Below are positions 7,154-14,287 of a stretch of DNA of 28,265 nt, one piece after another. The notes under the pieces were generated by a model. It was not told where the DNA came from. It did no database searches and saw nothing but the letters and a program-made list of their open reading frames with translations. The stretch's first letter is position 1, and every line of letters starts with the position of its first letter. Both the position numbers and the translations under genes were made by a program. The DNA comes from an uncultured Oscillospiraceae bacterium (GTDB lineage: Bacteria > Bacillota > Clostridia > Oscillospirales > Ruminococcaceae): NCBI GenBank assembly GCA_958448395.1, contig CAUDDP010000023.1:1-28265 (forward strand). The letters run 5' to 3'.

Positions 7154-7858
7154 ATGACAAATAAGCTTTCCTTGAACCGCAACCAACTAAAATATCTGGT
7201 CATTGTGGCAATGCTGATTGACCACATTGCATGGGCATTTGTTCCAACTGCTTCCATATTGGGGCAGATTATGCACTTTATCGGTCGTCTGACCGGACCT
7301 ACGATGGCATACATGCTTGCAGAAGGGTATTGTTACACTCGAAATGTGAAAAAGTATGCGTTGCGTTTGGGCATTTTTGCCCTGCTCTCATGGCTGCCGT
7401 TCTCCTATTTTGAGTATGGTGGATTCAGGCTCAGCTTTGGTGTGATTTATACCTTGCTGCTGAGTTTGCTGGGAATCTGGCTCTGGGATAAGGGCAACTG
7501 TGCAAAACCCGTAAAGGTATTGGGTATCATTGGGCTGTGCATCTTATCATTATTTGGAGATTGGCCGATTTTTGATGTGCTGTATGCATTATTTCTGTTT
7601 ATCTATCGGAAGAAACCAAGAGCAAAGTGGACGGCATTTTGTGTTATCACACTGTTTTGCTGTCTGGATATTTTCTTTGCACAGCCGTGGTGGGCAGCAT
7701 TGTTTCAACTTGGTATTTTTATGGTGCCACTGCTCATTCAATTTTGTTACAATGGCGAAAGCGGCAGCAAAAAACCGTTTCACAAGTGGTTTTTCTATGT
7801 GTTCTATCCAGCACATTTGCTGGTGCTGGGGCTGCTGAAATGGGTGGTATTTGCATAA
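7154..7858 (+). CDS. TraX-like multi-pass membrane protein
   Basis: A 234-residue integral membrane protein resembling the TraX family, named for the F-plasmid pilin acetylase but widespread in Firmicutes with unknown substrates. The N-terminal signature NRNQLKYLVIVAMLIDHIAW is typical, as are IGRLTGPTMAYMLAEGY and RLGIFALLSWLPFSYF and a C-terminal segment FYVFYPAHLLVLGLLKW. About eight membrane segments are expected. GAGGTGATG (7143-7151) is an excellent ribosome site before the ATG at 7154, and the upstream gene's stop lies within it. No conjugation gene is nearby, so an acyltransferase-like envelope role is more likely than plasmid transfer. That role is an inference from the family. Confidence 0.82.
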   Translation: MTNKLSLNRNQLKYLVIVAMLIDHIAWAFVPTASILGQIMHFIGRLTGPTMAYMLAEGYCYTRNVKKYALRLGIFALLSWLPFSYFEYGGFRLSFGVIYTLLLSLLGIWLWDKGNCAKPVKVLGIIGLCILSLFGDWPIFDVLYALFLFIYRKKPRAKWTAFCVITLFCCLDIFFAQPWWAALFQLGIFMVPLLIQFCYNGESGSKKPFHKWFFYVFYPAHLLVLGLLKWVVFA

Positions 7859-8317
7859 ATGGCACGGAACAAGAAAGAGCCGGATATCTGGGCTATCTTC
7901 GGGCAGCCGGATACGAAAGCAAAATACATTTCTATGGAAAAAGTCATGCAGGAGGAAGCTCTCTGTAAACAGCTGCAAAATGCACAGCGAAAGCAGGGAA
8001 AACAGGAGCGGAAAGAACGGGCAATTGCAATTGGAATTTTGGTTATTGCTTTGCTTTTGTGTCTTCCCATTTGTTTATACTATTTAAAAAGGAAGGCAGA
8101 AACGCTGGTTGGATTTTTTCATGCTCTGAGAGAAGATCCCGTCTTCATAGTTGGCATGACAGCGGTACTGCTTCCGGTTACCTGTATTTTGTATGCTTTC
8201 ATCCGAAGGATTGGGAAGAAAAAACATACACACTTGCTGGAATTTTGCATTGTGCTGGCAGGATTGTTGATAGGGATTGGATATATCCTGATGCAGGAGT
8301 GGACAAAGTCTTCCTGA
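7859..8317 (+). CDS. Small membrane protein with three predicted helices, unknown
   Basis: A 152-residue protein whose ATG directly follows the TAA of the TraX-like gene, suggesting translational coupling; no strong ribosome site is seen. The N-terminal ~50 residues are polar and basic, with a likely coiled or helical run rich in K, Q, E and R (NAQRKQGKQERKER). Three hydrophobic segments follow at about 54-76, 94-113 and 126-146. The family is not recognised. Its position suggests a function tied to the TraX-like protein. Confidence 0.65.
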   Translation: MARNKKEPDIWAIFGQPDTKAKYISMEKVMQEEALCKQLQNAQRKQGKQERKERAIAIGILVIALLLCLPICLYYLKRKAETLVGFFHALREDPVFIVGMTAVLLPVTCILYAFIRRIGKKKHTHLLEFCIVLAGLLIGIGYILMQEWTKSS

Positions 8318-8345
8318 TACAATAAATTTGGAGGGGGTTGTTCAA

Positions 8346-8840
8346 ATGCTCTTGGAAATTGCGGATCGTATCAGTGAAAATAATCCTTCTGTGCATGCTG
8401 CTATGACAGAATGTCTGGAAAACACAGCTGCTTATGCAGAAAAGTATGCGGAACGGTATGCAGAACGTGGTATAGATGGAAAGACCTGTGACAGGGATAC
8501 GCTTTGCTGGATTGCCATGGTGGATGAGCTGGAAGCATCCGGTGATGTCGTGGAGATTGACAGCAACTCTTATCTGGAGGATTTTCTCTGGGCAATTCAA
8601 CAGTTGCGAACAGCAAAGGATTTGGATTTTTCCGGTTTGCACCTGTCAGAAGATGGGGATGTGTATGAATGGTATGCCACCTGTAATGTATTTTTGCAGG
8701 AAAAAGGTATGTTGTTTTGTGGCATTGATATTGACAGCGATGATATAGAATTGATTCTGGTGACAACGGTGGTATATGACAAAATTTCTGTGTTAGCAAA
8801 GCGTGCCGGACATAGGATTGTTCCAGCAGAAACGCTTTAA
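8346..8840 (+). CDS. DUF6630-like cytoplasmic protein
   Basis: A 164-residue soluble acidic protein. The open frame can be read from a TTG at 8328, but that codon lies in the ribosome site GGAGGGGG (8330-8337); the ATG at 8346 (MLLEIADRIS) is the natural start. The middle part, with WIAMVDELEASGDVVEID followed by LEDFLWAIQQL and DLDFSGL, resembles the DUF6630 family as I remember it. Its biochemical role is unknown. It sits 28 bases after the preceding gene and 52 before icd. That second gap holds the Rex-operator-like palindrome. Confidence 0.65.
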   Translation: MLLEIADRISENNPSVHAAMTECLENTAAYAEKYAERYAERGIDGKTCDRDTLCWIAMVDELEASGDVVEIDSNSYLEDFLWAIQQLRTAKDLDFSGLHLSEDGDVYEWYATCNVFLQEKGMLFCGIDIDSDDIELILVTTVVYDKISVLAKRAGHRIVPAETL

Positions 8841-8845
8841 GTTGA

Positions 8846-8865
8846 ATTGTTGCAGTTACAACAAT
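8846..8865. promoter_or_regulatory. Putative Rex operator before icd-rex
   Basis: ATTGTTG (8846-8852) and CAACAAT (8859-8865) form a perfect 7-bp inverted repeat. The inner pattern TTGTT-8 bases-AACAA has exactly the 18-bp geometry of the Rex consensus TTGTTAANNNNTTAACAA. It lies 28 bases before the icd ATG, and rex is the next gene, so autoregulation of icd-rex by NADH/NAD state is a natural reading. The inner A/T positions of the consensus are not conserved, and no clear promoter overlaps the site, so an mRNA hairpin is an alternative. Confidence 0.5.
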
Positions 8866-8892
8866 GAGAAAAAATCTGAGGAGGAAAAAACA

Positions 8893-10107
8893 ATGGCAAA
8901 GATTCAAATGACAACGCCGCTGGTAGAGATGGATGGCGACGAGATGACCCGTATCCTGTGGCAATGGATTAAGGACATTCTGCTGACACCGTATGTAGAC
9001 CTCAAGACAGAATATTATGACCTCGGTCTGGAATATCGGGAAAAGACCAAGGATCAGGTGACTATTGACAGTGCCAATGCAACCTTGAAATATGGCGTTG
9101 CTGTAAAGTGTGCAACCATTACCCCGAATGCTGCCAGAATGCCGGAATACAACCTCTCCCAGATGTGGAAGAGCCCGAATGGTACGATTCGTGCCATTCT
9201 GGATGGTACGGTATTCCGTACCCCGATTCTGGTGAAAGGGATAGAACCATATATTCCGACTTGGACAAAGCCGATTACCATTGCCCGTCATGCATATGGC
9301 GATGTGTATAAGAATACTGAAATGAAGGTACAGCAAGGTTCTAAGGCAGAGCTGGTGGTAACAGATGCAGAGGGCAAGGAAACGCGTCAGCTGATTTTTG
9401 ATTTTCAGGATACAGATGGCATTATTCAGGGTCTGCACAACAAGAAGAATTCGATTGCTGGTTTTGCACGGGCTTGCTTCAACTATGGTCTGGATTTGAA
9501 GCAGGATGTCTGGTTTGCAACCAAGGACACCATCTCCAAGCAGTACGACCATACCTTTAAGGATATCTTCCAGGAAATCTTTGATGCAGAGTATAAGGAA
9601 AAGTTTGCAGCAGCAGGCATTGAATACTTCTATACCTTGATTGATGATGCAGTTGCAAGAGTGATTCGTTCCAATGGCGGCTATATTTGGGCTTGCAAGA
9701 ACTATGATGGGGACGTCATGTCTGATATGGTTTCCACAGCTTACGGCAGTCTGGCAATGATGACATCTGTACTGGTTTCCCCGACTGGTATCTATGAATA
9801 TGAAGCAGCACATGGCACAGTACAGCGGCACTATTACAAGTATCTGAAGGGTGAGGAGACCTCTACCAACTCTGTTGCTACTATCTTTGCATGGAGCGGT
9901 GCATTGCGGAAGCGTGGTGAACTGGACAACCTGCCAGAGCTGATGGCATTTGCAGACAAGCTGGAGCAGGCAACCATCCAGACGATTGAAGATGGCGTGA
10001 TGACTGGCGATCTATACTTGATTTCCAAGCTGGAGAATAAGAAGAAGGTCAACTCCAAGGAATTTTTGGAGGCCATCCATGAGAGACTGGCTGCAAAAAT
10101 GCAGTAA
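8893..10107 (+). CDS. icd: NADP-dependent isocitrate dehydrogenase
   Basis: A 404-residue dimeric (eukaryotic-like, subfamily II) isocitrate dehydrogenase that oxidises isocitrate to 2-oxoglutarate and CO2. Diagnostic stretches are VEMDGDEMTRILW at the N-terminus, KSPNGTIRAILDGTVFR for isocitrate binding, IDDAVARVIRSNGGYIWACK with NYDGDVMSD for metal binding, and EAAHGTVQRHY. The Arg-His after GTV is typical of NADP use. The longest frame starts at 8803; the ATG at 8893 is chosen for its GAGGAGG site about 8 bases upstream and because it gives the usual N-terminus. With aconitase at the head of the same gene run, it would feed glutamate synthesis and supply NADPH. A Rex-like operator lies just before it and rex follows 36 bases later. 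Confidence 0.95.
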   Translation: MAKIQMTTPLVEMDGDEMTRILWQWIKDILLTPYVDLKTEYYDLGLEYREKTKDQVTIDSANATLKYGVAVKCATITPNAARMPEYNLSQMWKSPNGTIRAILDGTVFRTPILVKGIEPYIPTWTKPITIARHAYGDVYKNTEMKVQQGSKAELVVTDAEGKETRQLIFDFQDTDGIIQGLHNKKNSIAGFARACFNYGLDLKQDVWFATKDTISKQYDHTFKDIFQEIFDAEYKEKFAAAGIEYFYTLIDDAVARVIRSNGGYIWACKNYDGDVMSDMVSTAYGSLAMMTSVLVSPTGIYEYEAAHGTVQRHYYKYLKGEETSTNSVATIFAWSGALRKRGELDNLPELMAFADKLEQATIQTIEDGVMTGDLYLISKLENKKKVNSKEFLEAIHERLAAKMQ

Positions 10108-10142
10108 ACATTGCAGAAAAAAGAGAATGGGAGTGCAATCCA

Positions 10143-10787
10143 ATGATGCTGAAAGAATCGGTTTCTGACTCTGTGATTCGGAGACTGCCACGATATTATC
10201 GCTATCTTTCGGAACTGGAGCGAGAGGGCGTAGAACGTACCTCCTCGCAGGCACTGGCAGCACAGCTCGGCTTGACGGCATCGCAAATTCGGCAGGACTT
10301 GAACTGTTTTGGCGGATTCGGACATCAGGGCTATGGCTATCATGTATCAGACTTACGGGCACAATTAGGTAGAATTATAGGATTGGAACGGTGTATGCCG
10401 GCAATTTTAATCGGTGCTGGTCATTTGGGCAGCGTGATTGCGGTGAACATTGATTTCACAGCATATGGATTCTATTTGACAGGTATTTTTGATATTGTGC
10501 CAACAGTTTGCGGGCAGGTGCTGGGCGGATTGACGGTACAGCATATGACGCAGCTTTCCACCTTCTGCGAACAGATGCATCCGGCTGCGGCGGTGCTTTG
10601 TATTCCGGAGCATGCTGCACAGGCAGTGGCAGAAGATCTGGTGGCGATGGGAATCAATGGGTTTTGGAATTTCAGTCATTGTGATTTAGAAGTCGATCAT
10701 TCCCGGATACAGGTGGAAAATGTGCATCTGGGGGATAGTCTGATGGCATTATCCTATCGGCTGCACCAGAACACAACAGAAAAATAA
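10143..10787 (+). CDS. rex: Redox-sensing transcriptional repressor Rex
   Basis: A 214-residue NADH/NAD-responsive repressor. The N-terminal winged helix (about 1-80) has VIRRLPRYYRYLSELEREGV and SSQALAAQLGLTASQIRQDL followed by NCFGGFGHQGYGY, all highly characteristic. The C-terminal Rossmann domain has IGAGHLG and the acidic end of strand two at GIFD. The length is normal. Rex represses fermentation and NADH-oxidising genes when NADH is low relative to NAD. The ribosome site is GGGAG (about 10129-10133); ATG 10146 is an alternative start. It is the last gene before the terminator at 10793. Confidence 0.95.
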   Translation: MMLKESVSDSVIRRLPRYYRYLSELEREGVERTSSQALAAQLGLTASQIRQDLNCFGGFGHQGYGYHVSDLRAQLGRIIGLERCMPAILIGAGHLGSVIAVNIDFTAYGFYLTGIFDIVPTVCGQVLGGLTVQHMTQLSTFCEQMHPAAAVLCIPEHAAQAVAEDLVAMGINGFWNFSHCDLEVDHSRIQVENVHLGDSLMALSYRLHQNTTEK

Positions 10788-10792
10788 AAAAT

Positions 10793-10823
10793 GGCTGTCA
10801 GTGCATTGCTGGCAGCCTTTTTT
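10793..10823 (+). terminator. Intrinsic terminator after rex
   Basis: GGCTGTCAG (10793-10801) pairs with CTGGCAGCC (10809-10817) with one G-T wobble, followed by six T. It ends the long aconitase-to-rex gene run. Confidence 0.88.
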
Positions 10824-10831
10824 GATAAAAC

Positions 10832-10983
10832 ACGTCATTTGATGAACAAGTTTTATCAGCCAAGCGGTGATTCCTCGCAGTGTGGAGAAATATCCCGAAG
10901 AGACAAAGGGGAGGAGAACTTATGGTCAGGCTGGTTCTGCTTGTACTTGTATTGGGATGGATAGAATGCATTCTCATTGAACC
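10832..10983. repeat. MITE-like repeat, short copy D
   Basis: A 152-bp relative of copy A. The left end (ACGTCATTTGATGA, then GTTTTATCAGCC) aligns with the left end of A. The right end (TAGAATGCATTCT followed by CATTGAAC) aligns with the right end of A (TAGAATGCATTCT then TGTCGAAC). Between them is a degenerate version of the CACAGTGTGG/GTCCCGAAGGGAC module known from copy B, then a copy of the GGTCAAGCTGG hairpin module. The module order differs from A and B. A frame at 10880-11137 runs through it but looks accidental. Confidence 0.55.
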
Positions 10984-11048
10984 GATCTTAAATAAAAATG
11001 AAATTTTATCAAAGCAATACAGGTTTTCAACAAAAAAATTGTACGGAG

Positions 11049-11073
11049 TTGTAAAAGTAGCACATTTTTACAA
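11049..11073. promoter_or_regulatory. Inverted repeat upstream of sorted-protein promoter
   Basis: TTGTAAAA (11049-11056) and TTTTACAA (11066-11073) form an 8-bp perfect inverted repeat with a 9-base spacer, ending 38 bases before the -35 box at 11112. It could be an operator or upstream element. The surrounding 10984-11111 stretch is otherwise AT-rich and empty. Confidence 0.3.
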
Positions 11074-11111
11074 TCAAATTTTGTTTAAAATTACAAAAAG
11101 GAAAAAAACGG

Positions 11112-11140
11112 TTGACATTTCCAGATTTGGGTGGTAAAAT
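11112..11140 (+). promoter_or_regulatory. Promoter of cell-wall-sorted protein gene
   Basis: TTGACA (11112-11117) and TAAAAT (11135-11140) are 17 bases apart. Transcription would start near 11147, leaving a leader of about 205 nt before the ATG at 11353. Confidence 0.8.
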
Positions 11141-11146
11141 AAAGAA

Positions 11147-11352
11147 AAAGAGATGGAAGGAAGTGGATAAGATGCATTGTGCAGGATGGGTGTTGGTGAA
11201 GATATACAATCAGGTAGGATGCTGATTGCCAACTCTCAAGGAAATTGCACAAGGCGGAAATCTGCTTACAGAAAAAGGACGGGTGTGTATGCAGGAAGCG
11301 GCGTATGATGCCTGTTTTTTGCCATCTAAATTGGAAAGGTGGAGGAAGTAAC
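11147..11352 (+). promoter_or_regulatory. Long 5' leader with possible short upstream ORF
   Basis: The leader is unusually long for this window. TTGTGCA (11177-11183) can pair with TGCACAA (11246-11252). A 17-codon frame at 11172-11225 (MHCAGWVLVKIYNQVGC) starts after a purine-rich GGAAGGAAGTGG and ends inside the paired segment. That arrangement could permit translation-dependent switching. No riboswitch family is recognised. Confidence 0.3.
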
Positions 11353-12708
11353 ATGAGAATGAAGAAAATGTTAGCCGTGTTGGCAGCAATCAGTATGCTG
11401 GCGACGATGGGTGTCACCGCATCAGCGGAAGACGAGGCAGTGGTTACCACAACTGTGACCACCGCAGAAGAAGCGGTAACGACCACTGCAACGGAAGGAA
11501 CAACCGAAACAGCAGAGACCACCGCAGAAACGATAACTGGCAGTGAGACAGAGACAACGGTTGCAACGGAAGAAAATGAAACAGTAAATAGAATCATGGA
11601 TACGGCGGAATTCACTTTGAATGGGGTCAAGTTTCAAGCGATTCAGGTCGATCCACAGGATAGAGATCCACAAGATCCGTTATATCAGTCTGGATGTGCT
11701 GGCTTGACGATTAATCGCATTCAGGAAGATGGAACGGTAGTTGCGACTAATCTTGTTGATATAGAATTATTTGTATTGGGAGATTATGAGGAAGCCAAAA
11801 AGTCCATTTCAGACTTTTTCTCTGTAAGCGGTGATGTTTTGACGATTGATGCGTACCGTGGTGAGGTGTCTTATCAGTATGTGAACGGTCAGTTTGTAAA
11901 GGCTGACGAAGTAGTTACTACTACAACTGTTATTGAAGAAGGCAACGCTACAACGACAACTGTAACTTCAGATGAAACTGTGACAGAGGGAATGCTGTAT
12001 CAGATTTTCGAAGAATATGTAGCAGAGAAGCAGGCAGCAGATCCGTCACATTCTGTTGGAGATATTGATTCGTTCTATTACGATGCAGAAACACAAACTG
12101 CATATGGTGTATATGGACGAAATGGTTCTATGTATTACGATAGACTGTGTGTAATTACGAAAGATGGTGTTGTAGAACAAGATTTAGGTGAAATGAATTA
12201 TGAAGAGGATGCATGGGACATTGAAGAAGCTGCTTACTTTACTTGCAATGATTCCAGATTCATTGTCGCAGTTGTTGACCTTTATAGCAACGGCGGATGT
12301 TTGTATGCAATTAACGTTTACAATGTGAGCAGCGGCACTCCAGTGAAAACAAATTTGTACAGAATTCTCATTGGAAATGTAATTAAACCGCATGGTTACC
12401 CTGTTACGGATCCGAACTCTTCGATTGAGTTAGAGGATTACTTTACTGCATGGACAGATGACACCATTACGTTAAATGGTGTCGATTATGCTTATGATAC
12501 TGCCAGCCAAAGGTTTGTAGAAACTGGAAACTCTGGTAAAACAGACGACGGCAAGACCGATTCTGACAGCACTTCCACCAAACCTTCCACCAACAATACC
12601 GCAGGCACACCGAAGACTGGCGATGTTGCCACGATTCCGGCAGTTGCTCTTGGTTTGACGATGACCGCAGCAGGTGTTGCTGCTATCATCTATAAGAAGA
12701 GAAAGTAA
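11353..12708 (+). CDS. Secreted Thr-rich surface protein with C-terminal sorting signal
   Basis: A 451-residue exported protein of unknown function. A signal peptide (about 1-24, ending TASA) leads into a Thr/Glu-rich low-complexity stretch (to about residue 75). Two globular segments follow (about 80-190 and 210-395), separated by a second Thr-rich patch. The C-terminus has TPKTGD (419-424), a hydrophobic stretch, and the basic tail KKRK, which is the three-part architecture of a sortase substrate with a non-canonical LPXTG-like motif. The frame is open from 11245, but GGAGG at 11341-11345 and the signal peptide fix the start at 11353. It is probably anchored to peptidoglycan. No sortase is in the window, and no catalytic domain is recognised. 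Confidence 0.8.
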   Translation: MRMKKMLAVLAAISMLATMGVTASAEDEAVVTTTVTTAEEAVTTTATEGTTETAETTAETITGSETETTVATEENETVNRIMDTAEFTLNGVKFQAIQVDPQDRDPQDPLYQSGCAGLTINRIQEDGTVVATNLVDIELFVLGDYEEAKKSISDFFSVSGDVLTIDAYRGEVSYQYVNGQFVKADEVVTTTTVIEEGNATTTTVTSDETVTEGMLYQIFEEYVAEKQAADPSHSVGDIDSFYYDAETQTAYGVYGRNGSMYYDRLCVITKDGVVEQDLGEMNYEEDAWDIEEAAYFTCNDSRFIVAVVDLYSNGGCLYAINVYNVSSGTPVKTNLYRILIGNVIKPHGYPVTDPNSSIELEDYFTAWTDDTITLNGVDYAYDTASQRFVETGNSGKTDDGKTDSDSTSTKPSTNNTAGTPKTGDVATIPAVALGLTMTAAGVAAIIYKKRK

Positions 12709-12763
12709 GTTCTCTTCTCTCTCCCTTTTGGGATTCCATGGGAATCCATTTCATGATATAACT

Positions 12764-12812
12764 GTGTCCGGACATGGCTGTCACTTTAAAACGTGTCCGG
12801 ACACGCTTTTTT
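12764..12812 (+). terminator. Intrinsic terminator after sorted-protein gene
   Basis: GTGTCCGGACA (12764-12774) pairs perfectly with TGTCCGGACAC (12794-12804), followed by GCTTTTTT. Each arm is also nearly self-palindromic. A further small hairpin GGATTCC/GGAATCC lies just upstream at about 12731-12747. Confidence 0.7.
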
Positions 12813-12826
12813 ATCTGGTTGATAGC

Positions 12827-12863
12827 AAAAACACCGCAGCGAACAAACCGCTGCGGTGTTTTT
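12827..12863. terminator. Bidirectional terminator between convergent genes
   Basis: AAAAACACCGCAGCG (12827-12841) and CGCTGCGGTGTTTTT (12849-12863) form a perfect 15-bp stem with a 7-base loop. It has T tracts on both strands and ends transcription of the plus-strand surface protein gene and the minus-strand cdaA-cdaR operon. Confidence 0.9.
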
Positions 12864-12883
12864 CAATTCGTTTCCATCAGGAA

Positions 12884-14287
12884 TCAGGACTGCTTTTTCT
12901 TTGTTGTTGTAACAGCAGCCGTGTCAACCGTTACATTGGCAACCGGTACAGCCGTGGTGGTTGCTTCTACTGTCGGGGTATCTACCTTTTTCCCCTTGAC
13001 ATAAACCTTGTTGGTATAGTCTCCTACTGCCCAAACACGATTCCACTTTTCACAGGAAATCGTTGGGGTGTAGTTAAAGGAAACGGTGTCTCCCTCCATC
13101 TGCGGAGCACCCAGCAGGTTGACGGTTACCGTCAAATCCGCAGCAGACAGCTGTTCAATCTGGTTCTTCGGGCCAATCATGGTAACGGTCAGCTGGCTGG
13201 TATCGACGGTCATATTATAAGTTGTGGGGGCATTCATAATGCTGATATCTGTCACAATAAATTCCTTCTCTATCAGATTGGAGGAATCCAACGACAGATT
13301 GACAGAGGTGATGCCGGAGAGGTTTTCGTAGTTTTCTGGAATCTCCAGCGTATAATCCTTGGAGAAGTCCATGCCGATGTCAGAAAGGGAAAGTTGTCCC
13401 ATGCTGAATGCAGTTTCTGCATCCAGATTCGCATCCGGTGCCGCCAGTGTAATATGATCCGCTGACTGTTTCAAGATACTTCGTAAGTATGCCTCATCGA
13501 AGTTTGTCGGCACATTTCGCAGCTGATATGTAATATCCAGCTCCTGTGTATACTGAACTGGAATTTCTACCGCATAGTTGGAAAGGGTGTAGTCTAAGTG
13601 CGAACTCTGGACTGGCGTGTCATTTTCATCCCGAAATTCCAACTGATCTGTGGTCAGGATGGTAGTTGCGGAAAGCTCTCGTTCTTTTGGAATCACCGCT
13701 GCTGCATAGCTGATGCGGTTCAGGATGGCCTCTGGTCCGCTGACCTCCACTTCATTTGGCGTTACACGAACTTCATTGGTATTGATAATACAATTATCGG
13801 CACTGGTAACCTTGCTGATGTCATCCTGAATGGGATATTTTTTTGTGACAATTTTATCAAATCGTACATTTACAGACTTCGGGGAAATGGATTTTATTGT
13901 AAATTGTGTCCCATCTTTACTGGAGATACCGATTTCCAGTGTTTTCACACCAGAAGTGGTTACATTTTCTACGATTGGTGTTGCTACCATATCATTTGCA
14001 TCCAGATTACCGATTTGGGAACGATTGCCTTCGATTTGTACGGTGACTTCTTCTACATTGTAATCAATGACGCTGTAACCGTTCAGTTCTGCCGCTGTTC
14101 CAGTGATATCAACAGAAAGCGGAATATGGGAAATGGTGCGAGGTGTAGTGGGATACAAACTAATGGAAATGGCAAACCATAGAAAAATAGCAGTGATGAT
14201 GGAAAAAATCATGGTTCCCATTTTTGTATTAAATAGGTATGAGAATAGGCGAAACCGTTTTTTTTCTGGATTTTTTGCTGTTTTCAT
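12884..14287 (-). CDS. cdaR: CdaR, YbbR-domain regulator of diadenylate cyclase
   Basis: A 467-residue membrane-anchored extracellular protein. One N-terminal membrane segment (about 24-43, TMIFSIITAIFLWFAISI) precedes several tandem YbbR-like beta domains, with recurring patterns such as EVEVSGPEAILNRI, then LTVTMIGPKNQIEQL, each following a strand-rich block. In Firmicutes CdaR binds and regulates CdaA from the outer face of the membrane. Its ATG overlaps the cdaA stop by 4 bases, with GGAGAAGGAG just upstream, so the two are translationally coupled. The C-terminal tail is Thr/Val-rich and ends TTTKKKQS, an extension that could span the wall. The usual third gene of the cluster, glmM, is not adjacent; a terminator follows. 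Confidence 0.92.
   Translation of the reverse strand: MKTAKNPEKKRFRLFSYLFNTKMGTMIFSIITAIFLWFAISISLYPTTPRTISHIPLSVDITGTAAELNGYSVIDYNVEEVTVQIEGNRSQIGNLDANDMVATPIVENVTTSGVKTLEIGISSKDGTQFTIKSISPKSVNVRFDKIVTKKYPIQDDISKVTSADNCIINTNEVRVTPNEVEVSGPEAILNRISYAAAVIPKERELSATTILTTDQLEFRDENDTPVQSSHLDYTLSNYAVEIPVQYTQELDITYQLRNVPTNFDEAYLRSILKQSADHITLAAPDANLDAETAFSMGQLSLSDIGMDFSKDYTLEIPENYENLSGITSVNLSLDSSNLIEKEFIVTDISIMNAPTTYNMTVDTSQLTVTMIGPKNQIEQLSAADLTVTVNLLGAPQMEGDTVSFNYTPTISCEKWNRVWAVGDYTNKVYVKGKKVDTPTVEATTTAVPVANVTVDTAAVTTTKKKQS

Noticed and set aside
7154..7858. Sign of a conjugative plasmid because of the TraX-like protein
   Set aside because: No relaxase, coupling protein or mating-pair gene is present; TraX-like proteins are common on Firmicute chromosomes, and the neighbours are core metabolic genes.
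8401..9831. 476-codon minus-strand frame opposite the DUF6630-like gene and icd
   Set aside because: It is a shadow of two confident plus-strand genes, has Cys/His-rich nonsense composition, and lacks a start site signal.
10880..11137. 85-codon frame between rex and the sorted-protein gene
   Set aside because: It crosses repeat copy D, an inverted repeat and the promoter at 11112-11140; its ribosome site and composition are poor.
11147..11352. Known riboswitch (c-di-GMP, cobalamin, glycine, SAM types) in the long leader
   Set aside because: I compared remembered consensus cores and none fit; it is kept only as an unassigned leader.
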